From Sordaria brevicollis (lineage: Eukaryota > Ascomycota > Sordariomycetes > Sordariales > Sordariaceae), in assembly GCA_033439795.1 (NCBI GenBank), contig JAUTDP010000008.1:434001-498000 (forward strand): a stretch of 64,000 nucleotides of DNA. The letters are read 5' to 3'. This document shows positions 20,264 to 33,508 of the stretch, piece by piece. The notes below the pieces were generated by a model. It was given only the letters and a program-made list of their open reading frames with translations. It did not search any database and was not told where the DNA came from. How positions within the stretch are numbered: the stretch's first letter is position 1; each line of letters starts with the position of its first letter. The translations under genes and the position numbers were made by a program.

Positions 20264-23257
20264 TTTGTCGACAGTTGGCTACTTGCGGGTAAGTTGGTGG
20301 GTTGTGCGGTGTTGTTGTTTGGTGAGAAAAGAATGTGAAGTTGAAGCTGTTGATGCGCCGAAGTTGACGCGGAAACGGTGGAGCGGGGTGACCGGCAAAG
20401 CCCACCAAAGATGCGGGGAACTAACAGATCTTATCTTCAATAAATCTTCCACTTACAACGCCGATATTCTGGAAGACTCTTCACTTTTAATAATTCGGCA
20501 CTGGTCGAGAACCGGCGAAATGTTGAATCTGACTGTGATCAAAGAACCAACAACAAACGAGTGCGAGTCCGACGTTGAATCCAATCGGCACGTCTCGCCG
20601 TGATTTGTTATCAGTCATCTCCAGCTGCCGAGGTACGCTGACGTCGTAGTAGGTACTGCACTAACAATTATTCGCGGCCGCCGCCAAGCCGGACCGCTCA
20701 ACATTCGGCGTTTTGGAAGAGCCAGGCGGCCTGACCCTTTTCCATTTGCTGGACGTTCACGATTCACCGTTCCGGAGGTTTCCACAATGAGACACTCTGT
20801 TTTAATTCGTTTCTATCTTCTTGTTACTAGTAGGCTTATCTCCTATAGCATACTTACCTGCCATCCCCGTCTTGTAGCACGTTCACTTTCCACATTTCCA
20901 CTGTTCTTGTTGTCAAATTCCCATCCCATACGTTTTTTCCTTCTCCGGTCCGGCGCTGACCGGGAATTGTGGAGTGCCGTTCGGAGCGCCGTTCGGAGTG
21001 CCCTGGGAAGCCCGCCCTCCCGGCCAGCCGGCCGGTGGTGGGGACCGAAAAACCGGGCGGTACCCGACATGCTCATTACCCGCACTTCTTGACTGTGGTA
21101 GAGGTATTCCATAATTTACAATCACACGTACTATATATATATATATATATGTATAACACCAGGGCGCTCACAGATTCTGACCACGCCTAAACAAAAATTC
21201 GAGTTCCTCACGTGTTTTTGGAATTCCTTTGCTTGAGTGGTTAGCGCGGCACTGGGTGTGCATGCCTCATTTTTTTTTCTTATTCTTCTTATTCATCATC
21301 ATCTTCTTTTTTTCTTTTTTTTTGCTTTCTTGTGAAAATTCTGTCCATATGTTTTCCCCATATCCCTCTAACAACACCGCCCCTTCTCATCTACTCCTTT
21401 TTAGGATGCAAAACATCCGGAATGTCCAGCCTACGTACCGGTCCGGACCGTCCAATTCACGCAACTCAATCAAGCACAGTCCAGATCAAATGGAAACATC
21501 ATGGTGTTTATTACAGATAAAGTTTTAAAGGGCGAAGAACAAGGGATGTTCTAAACACACAGCTTCGATTCTTGTACTAGCGAACAAAAAAACGAGAAAC
21601 TTGAAGAAGAAGAAGAAGAAAGCATACCGTAGAAAACAAGAACCAGGGAAAGAAAACGTCTAGAACCCCTTTTTAGTTTTTGCTTCTTCATGTTTCCAGA
21701 AGACTACTTCTAAATGTTTCCAGCCAAAAGGTTGTAACCCGGGCCGCTTAGAGTTAGATGTCTACCTACCGGTGGATGGTATGCCTGCAGGTGTTGTAGA
21801 TGTGCGTGTACGGCGGTTTCCCAAAAAATAACGAGCCATGTGTGCATTGCAAACATGCTTTAGTAGTTACCAAACCAAACAGCTCTAGTGTTATTAGAAA
21901 GGCTCTCTTCAAGTGGCTTGCATTGTGTTTCACGAAGTCGGAGCACACCCGACGTCATACACCATGTTGCCTACGCTAAGGTGAGCACTCAAAGCAAGCA
22001 AAGCTGTCTGTCTCGTCAGTAAATCACCATCATTCAATCACACTCAACAGCAGATATCAACCAGAGGTACCTCTAGGTATGAACTAGAAAAAACTCCCTT
22101 GCTTCACTACGTAAGAACGCCTTCCCTCAAATACCTTTGTTCCTCTAGTATACATATGTGCATTGGACTCCCAACAGCCCATCATCAGAGGTTGTTACCC
22201 ATTCAACCAGCCATCCATCCAGCCATTTTGTCAACGGCAACCAGCCACCTCTCTTTTTTTGTTTGCTAAAATCAAATCCACGCCGCTGATTTTCAAAAGC
22301 CAAAAAAACTTCCATCTCTTGCTCTGTGCAAAAGTGATGAACGTTTAGTTTCTGATGTAAAACGTATGCAAATGAGAATAAACAGAAGCTTCGAAGAAAA
22401 CAAGAAAAAGAAAAACGTCATGTGACCAACACATGTCGCTGACGGCTTGGCTTGGCTTGGGGGTTGTCTCGTAATATTGAGTGCCCGCTTGGTAGAATAG
22501 AACCTCTTTCGACGATTGGAAACATGTTCATGTTTTTTATGAACATGAGCATGAACATCAGGCCGTAAACAGTCATGCAAGATATCGCAATGAGGCTTCC
22601 ATGTATCCAAGGACGACAAAAGGTCTGCAGTCCGTTCGTGGTCTTCTCGTGTCATATCAAGCAGCCAGCCTGGCAGAATGCGTGGACGCAACAGTCAAGC
22701 CTATTGGCAGATGGCATCAAAGAGTTCACCCAACCGTTTGGGCCCTATGTCCTGCAGTGACTCCGCCACTGCAAGACGCATGTGCATTCGATCGCCTGCC
22801 AAGCGTTCTTCAGTTGTTGCCGGACTTGGGCATCAGACAGAGGTGCATCAGGTAATTTGGAGCAACCTGGTCATGACAGTGGCCGTTGAGAAAAAGAAGA
22901 TGGACATCAACCAGGTCGAAGCGGTTGTCACGCCTGTCATGAGATCCATCATGTCGTGAAATCTGCCGTAGGGAGTCGGCCACCCCGAGATAGAGTCGTA
23001 ATCGTACAATCATTGAACAGAGCTGGAATCCGCCTTTTTCCACTCGTCAGCCGAATATGGTAAGCGCTCCTACTTTTCCATGCCCATAGCATGAAGCATG
23101 ATAGTCATCATGATCGAGACATCAAGGCGCAGCATGGTCAACGAGACAAGCAGCAGCAAGTAGCAGTAGCGGCAATGTCAAAACGTAGCCAGGAGACATG
23201 GGCGAGAATCAATGGCATGGCATGCACATCATAAGTCCGGCATCGTCATGGCCAAGT
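20264..23257. other. Intergenic region, 3.0 kb
   Basis: It holds a GC-rich patch with a duplicated GTGCCGTTCGGAG-type unit (about 20,970-21,005), a TA dinucleotide run (about 21,132-21,150) and T-rich runs (21,270-21,325). A tRNA D-arm-like fragment near 21,231 has no matching T-arm. The part near 23,258 probably carries the 3' UTR of the KH gene. No gene is supported. Confidence 0.5.
21132..21150. repeat. TA dinucleotide microsatellite
   Basis: About nine alternating TA units lie in non-coding sequence, next to a GC-rich patch. Confidence 0.8.
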
Positions 23258-25188
23258 TTACGACGTGCCAGGAGCCTGGCCAGCAGCACCTTGACCTTGA
23301 GCAGCAGCAAGCTGAGACTGCCACCACAAAGCAACATAGTTGTCATATCCGCCGTCTGTTTGCATGTTAGTGGGCTGTGTTGGCATATAAAGGGAAAGAA
23401 TGGGACACATACACATGGCATAGGGATCACCTTGCGCACCAGCTCCAGCAGGAGCCGCGGCATTACCTGCTGGCATGTTTTGTTGTGGTTGTTGTTGGGG
23501 AGCACTGTTGTGGTTAGAAGACTGGCCATAGTTGGGGTTATCATAATCGCGATGCTGGCCGCGACGAGGAGGGGGGCCTCCCGAGCTCTTTTGCTTCTGT
23601 AGTCGTGTTAGTACGATAATGCAAGTGAAAAAGAGAGAAGGAAATACGTACAGCCGCATCGACCTTGTCCTCGATGGCACGCTTGGCACGGTTAATGGCC
23701 TCACGGGTGCCAACCAAGCCGATTTCACGCTCAGTCTCACCAGCACCAGAAGACTGGGAAACGTTGATCTTGCATCCGGTGGTGTTTTGCATCTCACGAA
23801 TAGTCTCGCCGCCTTTGCCGATGATCATACCGACGGCCTCAGAGGGGACGAAGATGGAGTCGTTTTGCTTGTCGTATCCACCACCGCCACCGCCCATGTT
23901 GTCGTTGCGGGGAGGACGGTTTCCACCGGGGTTGGTTCCGTTGCGGCTATCGCTGTCGACAATTTCGAGGATGAGCTCCTTGGCGGTCTTCGCAGCAGCG
24001 GGTGTACCAATAAGGTTCACAGGACGAAGGCCGTTGACGCTCTTGTTCTCTCCGACAATGTTGATGTGGCAACCGCTGCGCTCCTGCAGGTCGCGAATGG
24101 TCTCTCCACCACGTCCAATGATAAGACCGACAGTCCTGTCAGGAACCATAATCTGAAGGCTGTCCTCACCCTCCTTGAGAGGAGGCGGGGCAGCAGAGCC
24201 ACCACGGCCAGAGTCGCGGGGAGGGGGTCTCTCAGATGGGCCACCACTCCGCATGCCACTGTCGCGAATGATGCGGTTGATCATCTCCTTGGCCTCCTCA
24301 CGACGGGGGCGGGGACCGGTAATCTTGCAAGGGCGGTATTGTTCGTTGGGGCTCTGCGGGGGAACAAACTGAACTCTGCAACCGCTCTCGCCCTCAACGC
24401 GACGAAGGTTCTCGCCTTGGCGACCAATAATGAGACCAACGAGGCTAGACTCTATCTGGATAGTTTCGGTATCGGCTTCCTTACCCCTAAGCGGTGAGCG
24501 ATCGCGACCACCGTGTCCTCCACGGGGAGAGAAGGTTTGACGTCCGCGGCCAGGAGAGAAGGAGCGCTCGCGTCCGTAGTCACGAGACTGACCACCGTGG
24601 TGGCCGTGATCACCGCCTCTTCTCTCATCGCGGTAGGGGTTGACGTTGTCGCGGTAGGATTCGCGACCACGGGGGCTCCTGGAGCGGGCGCGCTGGTAAG
24701 GGCGGCTGTCGGGGCCACGAGAGTCGTGAGGGCGCGAGTCGTGGGGAGGGTAGGGGCGAGAGGACTGTTCGTAGGGGACGAGACCGTTCTCGGCAGCCAT
24801 GGCCCTGGCCTTGGCTACGGCATCCTGGATATCGACGGTGCCAGAGTTAACGGGGCGAACCGCGCTCAGATCGATGCCTCCGCTGGCGGCAGGAGGAGGA
24901 TAGTATCCGGGAGCCTGTCCGTATGGGGGCTGCTGAGGAGGGTAGGCAGGGGGTTGTTGAGGAGGATGGGCGTAGCCAGCGGGGGGCATAGGAGGCTGGG
25001 CGGGAGCGGGAAGGCCAGGTTGGGTTTGGGTAGGAGTCGAGGTAGCAGGACGCTGAGTAGCATCTGAGAAGATGGTTAGGACACTGTCTGTCGCGCGCAC
25101 AGAAAGCTATTCACGGGAAAAGTCAGAGGGGTTACATACTGAGAAGCTGCAATATCGAGTTGATATCGGGTTGCTGAGGAGCCGCCAT
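23258..25188 (-). CDS. Three-KH-domain RNA-binding protein (FUBP/KSRP-like)
   Basis: Four exons (25188-25140, 25063-23652, 23596-23413, 23355-23258) give 580 residues. The first exon encodes only MAAPQQPDINSILQLL plus one base. Domains: a Pro/Gln-rich N-terminus, an Arg/Ser/Gly-rich region with RSRSP-like patches (about 140-210), then three KH domains near 215-282, 317-384 and 417-480. Each has an intact GxxG loop (GRQG, GRGG, GKGG). The Gln/Ala-rich tail ends with YDNYVALWWQSQL, similar to the Tyr/Trp repeat at the end of FUSE-binding proteins. Family knowledge: these proteins bind single-stranded DNA or RNA and act in transcription, splicing or mRNA stability. The last three exons are small and match fungal splice consensus. 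Confident in family, not in target RNAs. Confidence 0.9.
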
Positions 25189-28100
25189 TTTGAATGCGCT
25201 TTAACTGCCGGTGCGGCGACGTGCTTGGTGATGATACTGTTGGTGATGATGGTGATGACGCCGATCAGGACAAGCGGTGAAAATGCTGCTAGTCGGAAAA
25301 GCAAGCGTCGCAACAAAGAAATTTCAAGCGACAGGCGATAAAGAATGCCCGAATAGATGGTTGATGTTGACGCTGGGTGAAGATGCGACTGGAGAGGGAA
25401 AGCAGCCGCCTGTAAAAATTGGACCTGATCAGAAATTCCCAAGTCGGTCGGACTCTGCGAAATGGAGTCTGGGTGGTTGCGAAAAAATAATAGCGGGGAC
25501 TGGTGAAAAATAAGCGGCAGGCGGAGAGTGACCTTCCACTTCTCACTTGGCAGACCGCCCGAGCACTGGTCAAGTTGTGGTGGGCTGGTGGCAGGTGCGC
25601 GCTAGGATGGCAGTTTCTAGGGTCGGACCAGGGGCCTTGTACCTGAGAGTTCAGTGGGTTGTTCAGTTGCAGTGTTCAACGGCCGCGGCAGGCAGGCAGT
25701 CAATTGGACAGCCAGACAGCGAACGAGACAGAAGACGATGACGATGACGATACCTCTACCAAATGGTTTCAATTGACCAGAGCGATCAAAATCCGACAAT
25801 AGTTCAAGAGAGCAGTTCACTCCACGGTTCCGATACAACGACGCAGTGCAGTCAAAGCGAGAACCGTACGTATCACGTCCGCAATGTGCGGATAGAGAGG
25901 CCTTTGACAGCCGTAGCTGAGGGGGGTGAGCACCGAGAAGCTGAGGTCAGCTCAAACACCGGTCACAGAGATCAGAGCAGGCAGAGCAGATCAGATCAAG
26001 TCACCAGCTCGGACGAACAGAAGAGGTCGCGCGGAATCAAATTGATTGAATATTTCACACGGCAGTAGTTTCAGCGTGGCCGAAAATGCGTTATATGTGA
26101 GCAGAGAAATGGTGAAGGTGGTGATGTAGTCAGAGAAGGTGAATGACGGTGAAAGGTTGGGAGTTGTTGGGAGGAAGTTTGAAGAGTCAAAAAGGCGTTG
26201 GCTCACTCGCTGTGTTTGTTCTTGTTTCGCGGCAGAATGACAAAGGCCTTTCTGTCCTCTCAGCTTCCGTTCAAACCAACAGGGCGTCATTCTTGGTGCC
26301 TGCCGCAAGAAAGGTGATGGTTGCCGGCCGGAACAGCTCCAACTGGCGGCCAGGTGCACAACAGCTGTACCTGCATTAAACTGCACAACTGCCGGCATCT
26401 TTGCCACTGGCGGCACGCACAACCTTGGCGCAGCATCTTGAAGGAAGCGTGTCGCTGCACGTGATCTCCCCAGTCTTCAACGTCACGTCTGCCACTCTCA
26501 ACACTCGCGCGATATGAATCCGGCCCGGCCTTTCACAGAAAATAATCAACATCCTGGTTAATCTCTTTCTATGACCATCGTCATTTACCACCCTGTTTTC
26601 CCCTCAAAGACCGCTATTTGCCAGCTTGAGTGAACCATTACTGAACAGCCTCGCATCCTTCTGCAGTCCACGATACAAGCCGCGACATCGGAAGAGAAGT
26701 CTAGCAACAACATACGGCCCTTTAGCTTCTATCATCCCTCAACCAAAAACTTGACAAGGAATAGCTTCATTTCTGAGACTGTTGTCACACGACCTAGACG
26801 CAAATGGAGGATTATGCGCCTTGAACGCTGCTCTTTGCACAAAGTTATTCAGTCGCGGACTTACATTGATGCTTGATGCAAACTCCGAATCCTTCAGGTG
26901 CAAAGATACATGCTGAATATTCAGAAGAGCATCTCCCATCATCTACTCAAAGCTGCTTACAAACCATATTCTCCAGTCCTACATCGGTACCTGAACCCAA
27001 AGCACAAACGGCAGCTGGGGAATTACAAGCTCGCACAAAGAGTCACCAAGTGGTCAACAATCATCTACATGTAACCATATGCATCCGGATGCAAGATCAA
27101 GCAGAAGACAAGGTTCCCTGTCTGTCTCACCTCGCTCACCTCTCGACCGTATCACAATCTACCTGTGTGTCAAGTTCCGGTCAACATCACGGCCGCTCAC
27201 CGTGGACAAGGCCGGGGGACGAGTCAGTCAACAGCAACAATGGGAAATTGCCATCTTCTCTGAGCGGCTACTAGAAGATTTCCATACCACTCGTGGAGAG
27301 ACATCTTCACAACTTACAAATGATGAACGTGGAAATGGCTTGGACGTTATATATCAGGCGGCTATCCTTCATCTCCAGTCACGGCGCCACCACATCTGTT
27401 CCTGCATCTGTCAGAATCTGTCGTGGCTGACAAACGGCACCGGAGAAAACTGCCAACCCTCGAATCCAATCCGAACTTCCCTCTCACCACGCACAACCTT
27501 TCACCCCTCAACAGATTTTGCGGCCGTTTCGTCGAACCACCATATGCAGGCACCCATGCCAGGGCCCGTCACCCCTGCTGAACTTGACGGTTGCCAAGAA
27601 TCAACGTCCCAGCGGACAATGACTTCATCGTTCCCTTGAAGATCTTCTTTGAGCAGTCGTGAAGAGATCTGAGTGGGGGGCATACGAACTTTATGTGGAC
27701 AAGAAGGTACTGTGCATTGGGATGCTCGTCGTGCCAAGACCCAAAATACTTCTCTCAAAAAGGTAGAGCGGACTGACGACCCGAATACCGTTGACCGTCG
27801 TCTCTCGGTGTACGATCCGAGCGGAACGTTTCATGTGTTTGTGGCAACGAGACAACACTTTGCGACTGACTGTATGTCTGTGTTCTGGGGTTGAGAGATG
27901 CCGAGACAGGGGAATGGAAATAACATGGAAAGAAAAAGAGAGATGACCTCTCGGTGGTTTCTGTTAGAACACTGATCTTCGTATCAAGTTTGGTGCGACC
28001 ATCCGCGCAAGCACTATCCCTCCAAACCTCCAAGATGAAGATCATCACCATATCCAAGGATACAGCTCTGTTCACGATCAGCCCTCGAGGATCTACCGGA

Positions 28101-28876
28101 TCCCGGCTGCGGATGCCGCTTTCCTTACAAACAACTACCGGAGCAAGGTCTCGAAAACACGGTGTTGCAGTGCTTTCTCAGTATCCGAGACAGAAGGATT
28201 CTGTGCCAGTGTCATCCTGGACCTGTCCATTCTCACTATCACTGGGATACCAGCATGTTTCTAGCTAAGACATACGAACGTTGTGGGTCAGCCATGTTCC
28301 CCTCAGCACTTCAGAACAGAACATCACCGGCATCATTGCCATGAGTTATGGCTTGACCTCAAATATCTCCGTCTACCAAACTTCCACCATGTTTCTAGCT
28401 CAAATTGACCTCTCAACACCTTCATCTGCCTCACTTTATCATCGCCTCCTCCAGAAAACCGTTTGTTTACCCGTCAGCTCCGCCGAGTGTTGCAGTCAGT
28501 TACACAGTATTCTTCATTTGGCAAAAGCTGACTAGACTGAGCTACTCAAACTTGACGGCACCTTGCTTCTCAACGTCCCTTTCTGTTCCGCTTGTCCACA
28601 GTTGCACCGTCGAGGGCCAAGGACTAGTCACTACTGGAAAGAGGGAACACTGCAGACGTCAAACATATCACCGGCCTTTTTCCCCTTGAGGCAAATCACA
28701 TCCCGGACCGGACCTGCTCCTTATCTTTGTGGTCGCCCCAGACCTCACATCCACTCGTTTCTTCTTCTCTTCTACTCTTCTAAACCCAACTGGCGCAGTC
28801 CCTCCTTTCTCGCTTCCAAGTCCAGTTTCTTCCCTCTTTTTTTCTCAGTCTCTGAACAGAGACAACAACTGGCAAC
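25189..28876. other. Long gene-poor region, 3.7 kb
   Basis: It separates two divergent genes, KH (minus) and aspartyl protease (plus). It contains a GATGAC repeat near 25,735-25,752 and several open frames up to about 190 codons (for example plus strand 27,079-27,639) without recognisable protein features or splice support. It could hold long leaders or non-coding RNA, but nothing in the sequence proves that. Confidence 0.45.
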
Positions 28877-30972
28877 ATGTTATCCCACCTAGGCACCTTC
28901 GCCTACACCCTTTTGGGGCTCACCCTCCTCGTCTCCGCCGCCTCCATCAACAACCTCACCCCCACCGAGCGTTTCCTGCGTGACTCAGCCCCCAGACTGC
29001 CCGGCATCAAATACTCCGTCCCCAAACCCGTCTTAGGATCCAGCCCATCCGTCCGCAAACTCGAACTCGCTCACTCCTACCAAACCCTCCAAGCCGTTTC
29101 TTCTCCCGCCGACTCCTCCAAAACCCCCCACGCCATCACCCGCGCCGGCAACCGCCGCTCCGCCGCCTCCATCCTCGGCCAACACCAACGCCGCCTCCGC
29201 CAAAACTCCGTCCGCACCGCTGCCCACCACCACCACCATGACCCCTCCTCCGACTCCGACGGGGAAGGCACAGCCTACGGCTACGAAAACGTAACCGTCA
29301 CCACCGCCTTCGGCACGCAATACGCCGTCTCAGTCCACTGGAACTCCGTCCCCCTTTTGCTGCTCCTCGACACCGGCTCCTCCGACACCTGGGCCATCAC
29401 CCACAACTTCTCCTGTCTCGACTACCTAGGCAACGCCGTCCCGCAAGAAACTTGCGGTTTCGGTCCCGCTTATACCCTCCCCCCACCCCTTACTTCTCCC
29501 CCCCTCCCCCCCTCAACTCCACCAACACCACCACCACCCCCATACCCCCTCCCCCTCCACATCCCCCCATAAACCCCCTCCCCAGGACCTCTGGCACCCC
29601 TACGGCCCCACAGACCCGCAAACGCACATGTTCATCCAGTACGGCGACGGCGAGATTGTCACGGGCCCGATGGGTTTTGCGGATATCACCGTGGGGAATA
29701 TTACCGTGAGGAAACAGCAGGTGGCGCTGGCGGAAAAGACGTTTTGGTTTGGAAATAATTTGACGAGTGGGCTGATGGGGTTGGCGTTTCCGAGTTTGAC
29801 TAATGCTTATTTGGGGGGGATGTCTGGGTCTTCTTCTGGGTCGGGGTCGGGGTCCGGGGGGAGTGGTTCGGGGGATGGGGAGGGTGAGGGAGGGGATGGG
29901 GGTGATGGAGAGGGTGAGGGGGGAGACGGGGAAGGGGAGGGGGAGATGACGGGGAGGATGGTGGTGATGATGGGGATAGTGAGAGTGGAGGATTCGGCGA
30001 AGGTCACGAGTCCTACAACCAGCTTTATTACCCGCCTTTGTTCACCAGCATGGTTAACCAGGGATCGGTACCGCCGCTGTTTAGTATTACGATTGATCGG
30101 AATGCTAGCTCGGGATTGTTGGCGTGGGGAGGGTTGCCGCCTGCTAAGGGATTAGAGAAGGATAAGGATGTGGAGTTGGATATGATTATTGTGAGTCTTT
30201 GCCCGCTGCTCTAATATCTTACCTGGTTGTGGGAATGAGCGAAAGGGAAGAGAGGGTGCATTGAGAGGGAAATATGGTGACTGACTGAGGATGACAACAC
30301 AGACAAACCTAATCGACGTCCCCGAAACCGCCCAAGAATACTCCTTCTACACCGTCATCCCCGACGGCTGGCAATTCGGCGCCACCACCAACACTCGCAA
30401 ATTCCCTTATATCGTTGACAGCGGTACCACCCTTTGCTATCTTCCATCAAGTAAGTTTCTCTAACCTCACCTCCGTTCCCCGCTTCCCAGGTCTTTCCTT
30501 CCCCCATCCATCAATATCTTCATCCCCTTCCCCCGTCCCAACCCCCCTCAGTTCCTCAGTTCCGCCCCCCCCCCTCTGTTTCTATAATAGCACCTCTCCC
30601 TTCCATCCTCCTCCCCCTCCCACCTCCAGTCCCCCTCACTAACCCCCCTCCCCCCTAGTCGAAGCCCAACAAATCAACACCTCCTTCAACCCCCCCGCCA
30701 TTTACCTCTGGATGTACGGCGCCTATTTCACCGCCTGCGACGCCATCGCGCCCCGCCTCGCCGTGCTTCTAAACGGAGTCCCCTTTTACTTCAACCCAAG
30801 GGACCTGATTAACCAGGACATGGTCGACCCTTTGACGGGCCTGTGCATGACGGCGATTGCGGACGGCGGGGCGGGGCCGTATATTCTGGGGGATGTGTTC
30901 ATGCAGAATGCGTTGACGGTGTTTGATGTTGGGAGGGGGAGGGTGAGGTTTTTGGGGAGGGAGTTTTATTAG
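28877..30972 (+). CDS. Secreted pepsin-like aspartyl protease, frame disturbed
   Basis: An N-terminal signal peptide (MLSHLGTFAYTLLGLTLLVS) precedes a propeptide with His-rich and basic stretches, then the first catalytic motif LLDTGSSDTW. Later exons (29586-30190, 30303-30450, 30659-30972) carry FIQYGDGEIVTG, GLMGLAFPSLTNAY, YPPLFTSMV and the second catalytic motif VDSGTTLCYLP, which is split by an intron with donor GTAAGT. The protein ends ILGDVFMQNALTVFDVGRGRVRFLGREFY, typical of family A1. Two problems: no GT donor in the right phase is evident after GFGPAY (around 29,460-29,480), and the frame shifts inside a G-rich tract encoding a Gly/Asp/Glu linker, between about 29,890 and 29,960. 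It may be a pseudogene, a length polymorphism or a sequence error. Catalytic motifs are intact. Confidence 0.75.
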
Positions 30973-31700
30973 GTTGGAGGGGGAGGGATATGAGGATGAA
31001 AGGGGGGAGGGAGGTGGGTTGAGGGAAGGGTGGGTATGGAATGTTGGTACACACAAAAACGTTTGTTGGTTTCTTTAGTCTGTTGTTGAAGTGTCTCAAG
31101 TTAGCAAAGCAAGGTTAGGTCCTTTGGGGCTGCAGATAGATATGGGTTTGTTTCTGAAATACACAGTAGTAGGCTGTCATCAGTTGTCTTTAGATCATCG
31201 TCGCCACTAAGTCGTACATTGAGGCATGGCTTTTTGATCTCTGTTTCCCGCTGCTGTTTGACTTGGTTCAGCTTTGATGCTCGCTGATATTCCGATGTAT
31301 CTCGGTCCCCGTTGTTCGATGAGAATTGATTTTGTTGTCTTTCGCTGGGAGTGAAAGGAGAATGGTTTCCCTTCGAGTATGAAGCCAGCTCATATCAACT
31401 TCATCAAGAATATTGGCACTGTTGACGAAGGTCATAAGTTGAGAAGACAAGAATAACACGTAGCACAATATAAGCACATCTTGGGAACAACAACGTGAAG
31501 TAAGAATTAATTGTCATTTTGACTCCCTCCGTTTGACTTTTTCAACCAAAAACGCCTTGGCAGCTTGCGTAAACAACAACAAAGACAGCAAGTATAACAA
31601 CACAAAAGAAAACAACACCACTATGCTCCACACCGAAATGCCCGATGGATATCTAAGAGAACATCTTCTAACCAAACACACACCACAAAGTTCAGCTCGC
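30973..31700. other. Convergent intergenic region
   Basis: It lies between the ends of the protease gene and the HAS1 gene, which converge, so it should hold both 3' UTRs and poly(A) signals. No gene or repeat is seen. Confidence 0.5.
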
Positions 31701-33508
31701 TTAACGACGGTTCTGCTTCGGCTGGCTACCGTACGCCCTCCTGCTCGTCTGCTTCTTGTCGCGAGACATGCTGGAGGCAAGGGTGATGTCTACCCTAGGA
31801 GGGGTGGAGAAACCGAAGGACTGTAAAACATGTTAGTGACTACTCTGCCAGATCTAGAAAGACAACAAAGACATACCTTGGCAACCTTGACCAAATCAAG
31901 CTTATGAATATCAAACACGGACCGCAAGCTGTGCGAAGCATAGGCATGAAGATACGACCTATACCCATCCTTGGCGCTCTGGTTCAGGTAGTAGTTCTGG
32001 CCAATCAGCTTCTCCAGCTGGCTCTGGACGTTCAAGATCTTGCTCTTGGGGAAATCGTATTCCACCACGGGGACCTTGGCCGCCTTGAGATGGGCGAGGA
32101 AGCCCAGCTCGTTAGGCTGGAGGAACAAGAGGGAACGGCCCTTGGTGTTGTTGCCACGTGCGGTACGGCCGACGCGGTGGATGTAGTCGCGGGGATCATC
32201 GGGGGGGTCGAACTGGACGATCCAGTCGACGGCGGGGATGTCGAGACCGCGGGCGGCAACGTCCGTGCAGATGAGGGTTCCTTGCTTGGCGTTGCAGAAC
32301 TCGAAGAAGGTGTTGGTGCGCTTCTGCTGCTTCTGCTTTCCGTGGAGATCGAGGACCTGGAGGTCGATGTACTGGAGAAGCTCGGAGTAGTACTTGACGG
32401 AGTTGCAGGAGGAGAAGAAGACGATGACCTTCTTCTTTTGCATCTTCTTGAGGAAGGAGAAGAGGAGCAGGAAACGCTTGTCGGCGTCGACTACGACGTA
32501 ACCCTGATCAAGACCCTCGACTGTGCTGAACTGCTTCTCCTCGTCGACGTTGACGTACAGGGGGCCGGGACGGAGCGAGATGCGGGCGAGGTCCTCGACC
32601 TTTGTGGTTTGTGTGGCGGAGAAGAGCATGGTCTGACGGTCCTCCTTGGGAAGGATCTTGATGATCTGGCGCATTTCGTCCTCGAAACCGATCTCGAGAA
32701 TACGGTCGGCCTCGTCGATGATGAGCGATCGCATGTTCTTGAAGACGAAGGGGGTGTTTTGGAGATGATCGAGCAGACGACCGGGGGTGGCAATGAGCAG
32801 GTTGACGCCCTTGCCCAGCTTCTCGGCCTCAGCGCGACGGTTGGCACCACCGATGACGACGCCGTATGTTTGGGAGTGGTTCTTCATGAGCTCGCGGGCG
32901 ACGCCGAAGATCTGGAGGGCCAATTCGCGGGTGGGGGTGACGACGATGGCACCGGTGCCGTTTCTCGGCTTGAAGCGCAGGGAGCTGAGCATCTCGATGG
33001 CGGGAATGAGGAAGGCGAGGGTCTTGCCGGAACCAGTCTTGGCGGCACCGAGAACGTCCTTGCCGGCGAGCAGAGGGGGGATGCCTCTCCGCTGGATCTC
33101 GGTCATCTTGGTGAAGCCCATCTCGGCAATGGCCTTCATGGTCTTTTCGGACAGGTTGAGCTCGGAGAAGTCGGTGGCATTGGTGGCGATGGGAGGGGCG
33201 ATGAGGGAGTCGTTGGTCTTTGTGAGCTCGTCGCCGTCCTTGTCGTCGCTGTCCTGCTCCTTGTCCTCGTTGCCGGTGGGGACAGCCTCTTCCTCCTCGG
33301 TGCCATTTTGTTGTTCCTCCTCTTCCTTGGTCTCCTCTACGGGCTTCTCCTCGACGACCTCCTCCTCCTCGACGGCCTTTTCCTTCTTTTCCTTCTTGTC
33401 CTTCTTCACCTTCTTGGTCTTCTTCTCGGTGGTGGCGGCGGCGGCACCATCTTCGGTCGCTAGCTTGGTGTCCTTAAGCTTGCGCTTCTTGCTGAGTTCG
33501 GAAGCCAT
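31701..33508 (-). CDS. has1: ATP-dependent DEAD-box RNA helicase HAS1
   Basis: Two exons (33508-31877, 31820-31701) give 583 residues. The start [13 protein letters not shown] is preferred over an in-frame upstream extension rich in His/Pro that lies in the leader. The N-terminus is a Lys/Glu-rich nuclear-type tail. The helicase core shows AAKTGSGKT (motif I), PTREL (Ia), TPGR (Ib), DEAD within [11 protein letters not shown] (II), SAT (III), TDVAARGLD (V) and HRVGRTARG (VI). The C-terminal [26 protein letters not shown] and [12 protein letters not shown] (completed only by splicing) are typical of HAS1. Role in yeast: nucleolar helicase needed for 40S and 60S pre-rRNA processing. The 55-bp intron sits near the 3' end. 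Family assignment is secure. Confidence 0.95.

Noticed and set aside
21225..21275. tRNA-like D-arm sequence (GCTTGAGTGGTTAGCGC)
   Set aside because: No matching anticodon stem, no TTCGA box B and no acceptor stem pairing follow; a T-rich run begins instead.
23619..24497. 292-codon plus-strand frame opposite the KH protein
   Set aside because: Antisense to three intact KH domains; no independent evidence.
27079..27639. 186-codon open frame on the plus strand
   Set aside because: No domain, signal or splice support, and overlapping frames of similar size exist; composition looks non-coding.
29470..29585. AT-AC (minor spliceosome) intron in the aspartyl protease
   Set aside because: The ATACCC sequence does not match the minor donor consensus, and the acceptor is an ordinary CCAG; a missing or mutated donor is simpler.
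31904..33463. 519-codon open frame opposite HAS1
   Set aside because: It is the antisense shadow of a clear DEAD-box helicase; Leu/Glu/Gly bias mirrors the helicase codons.
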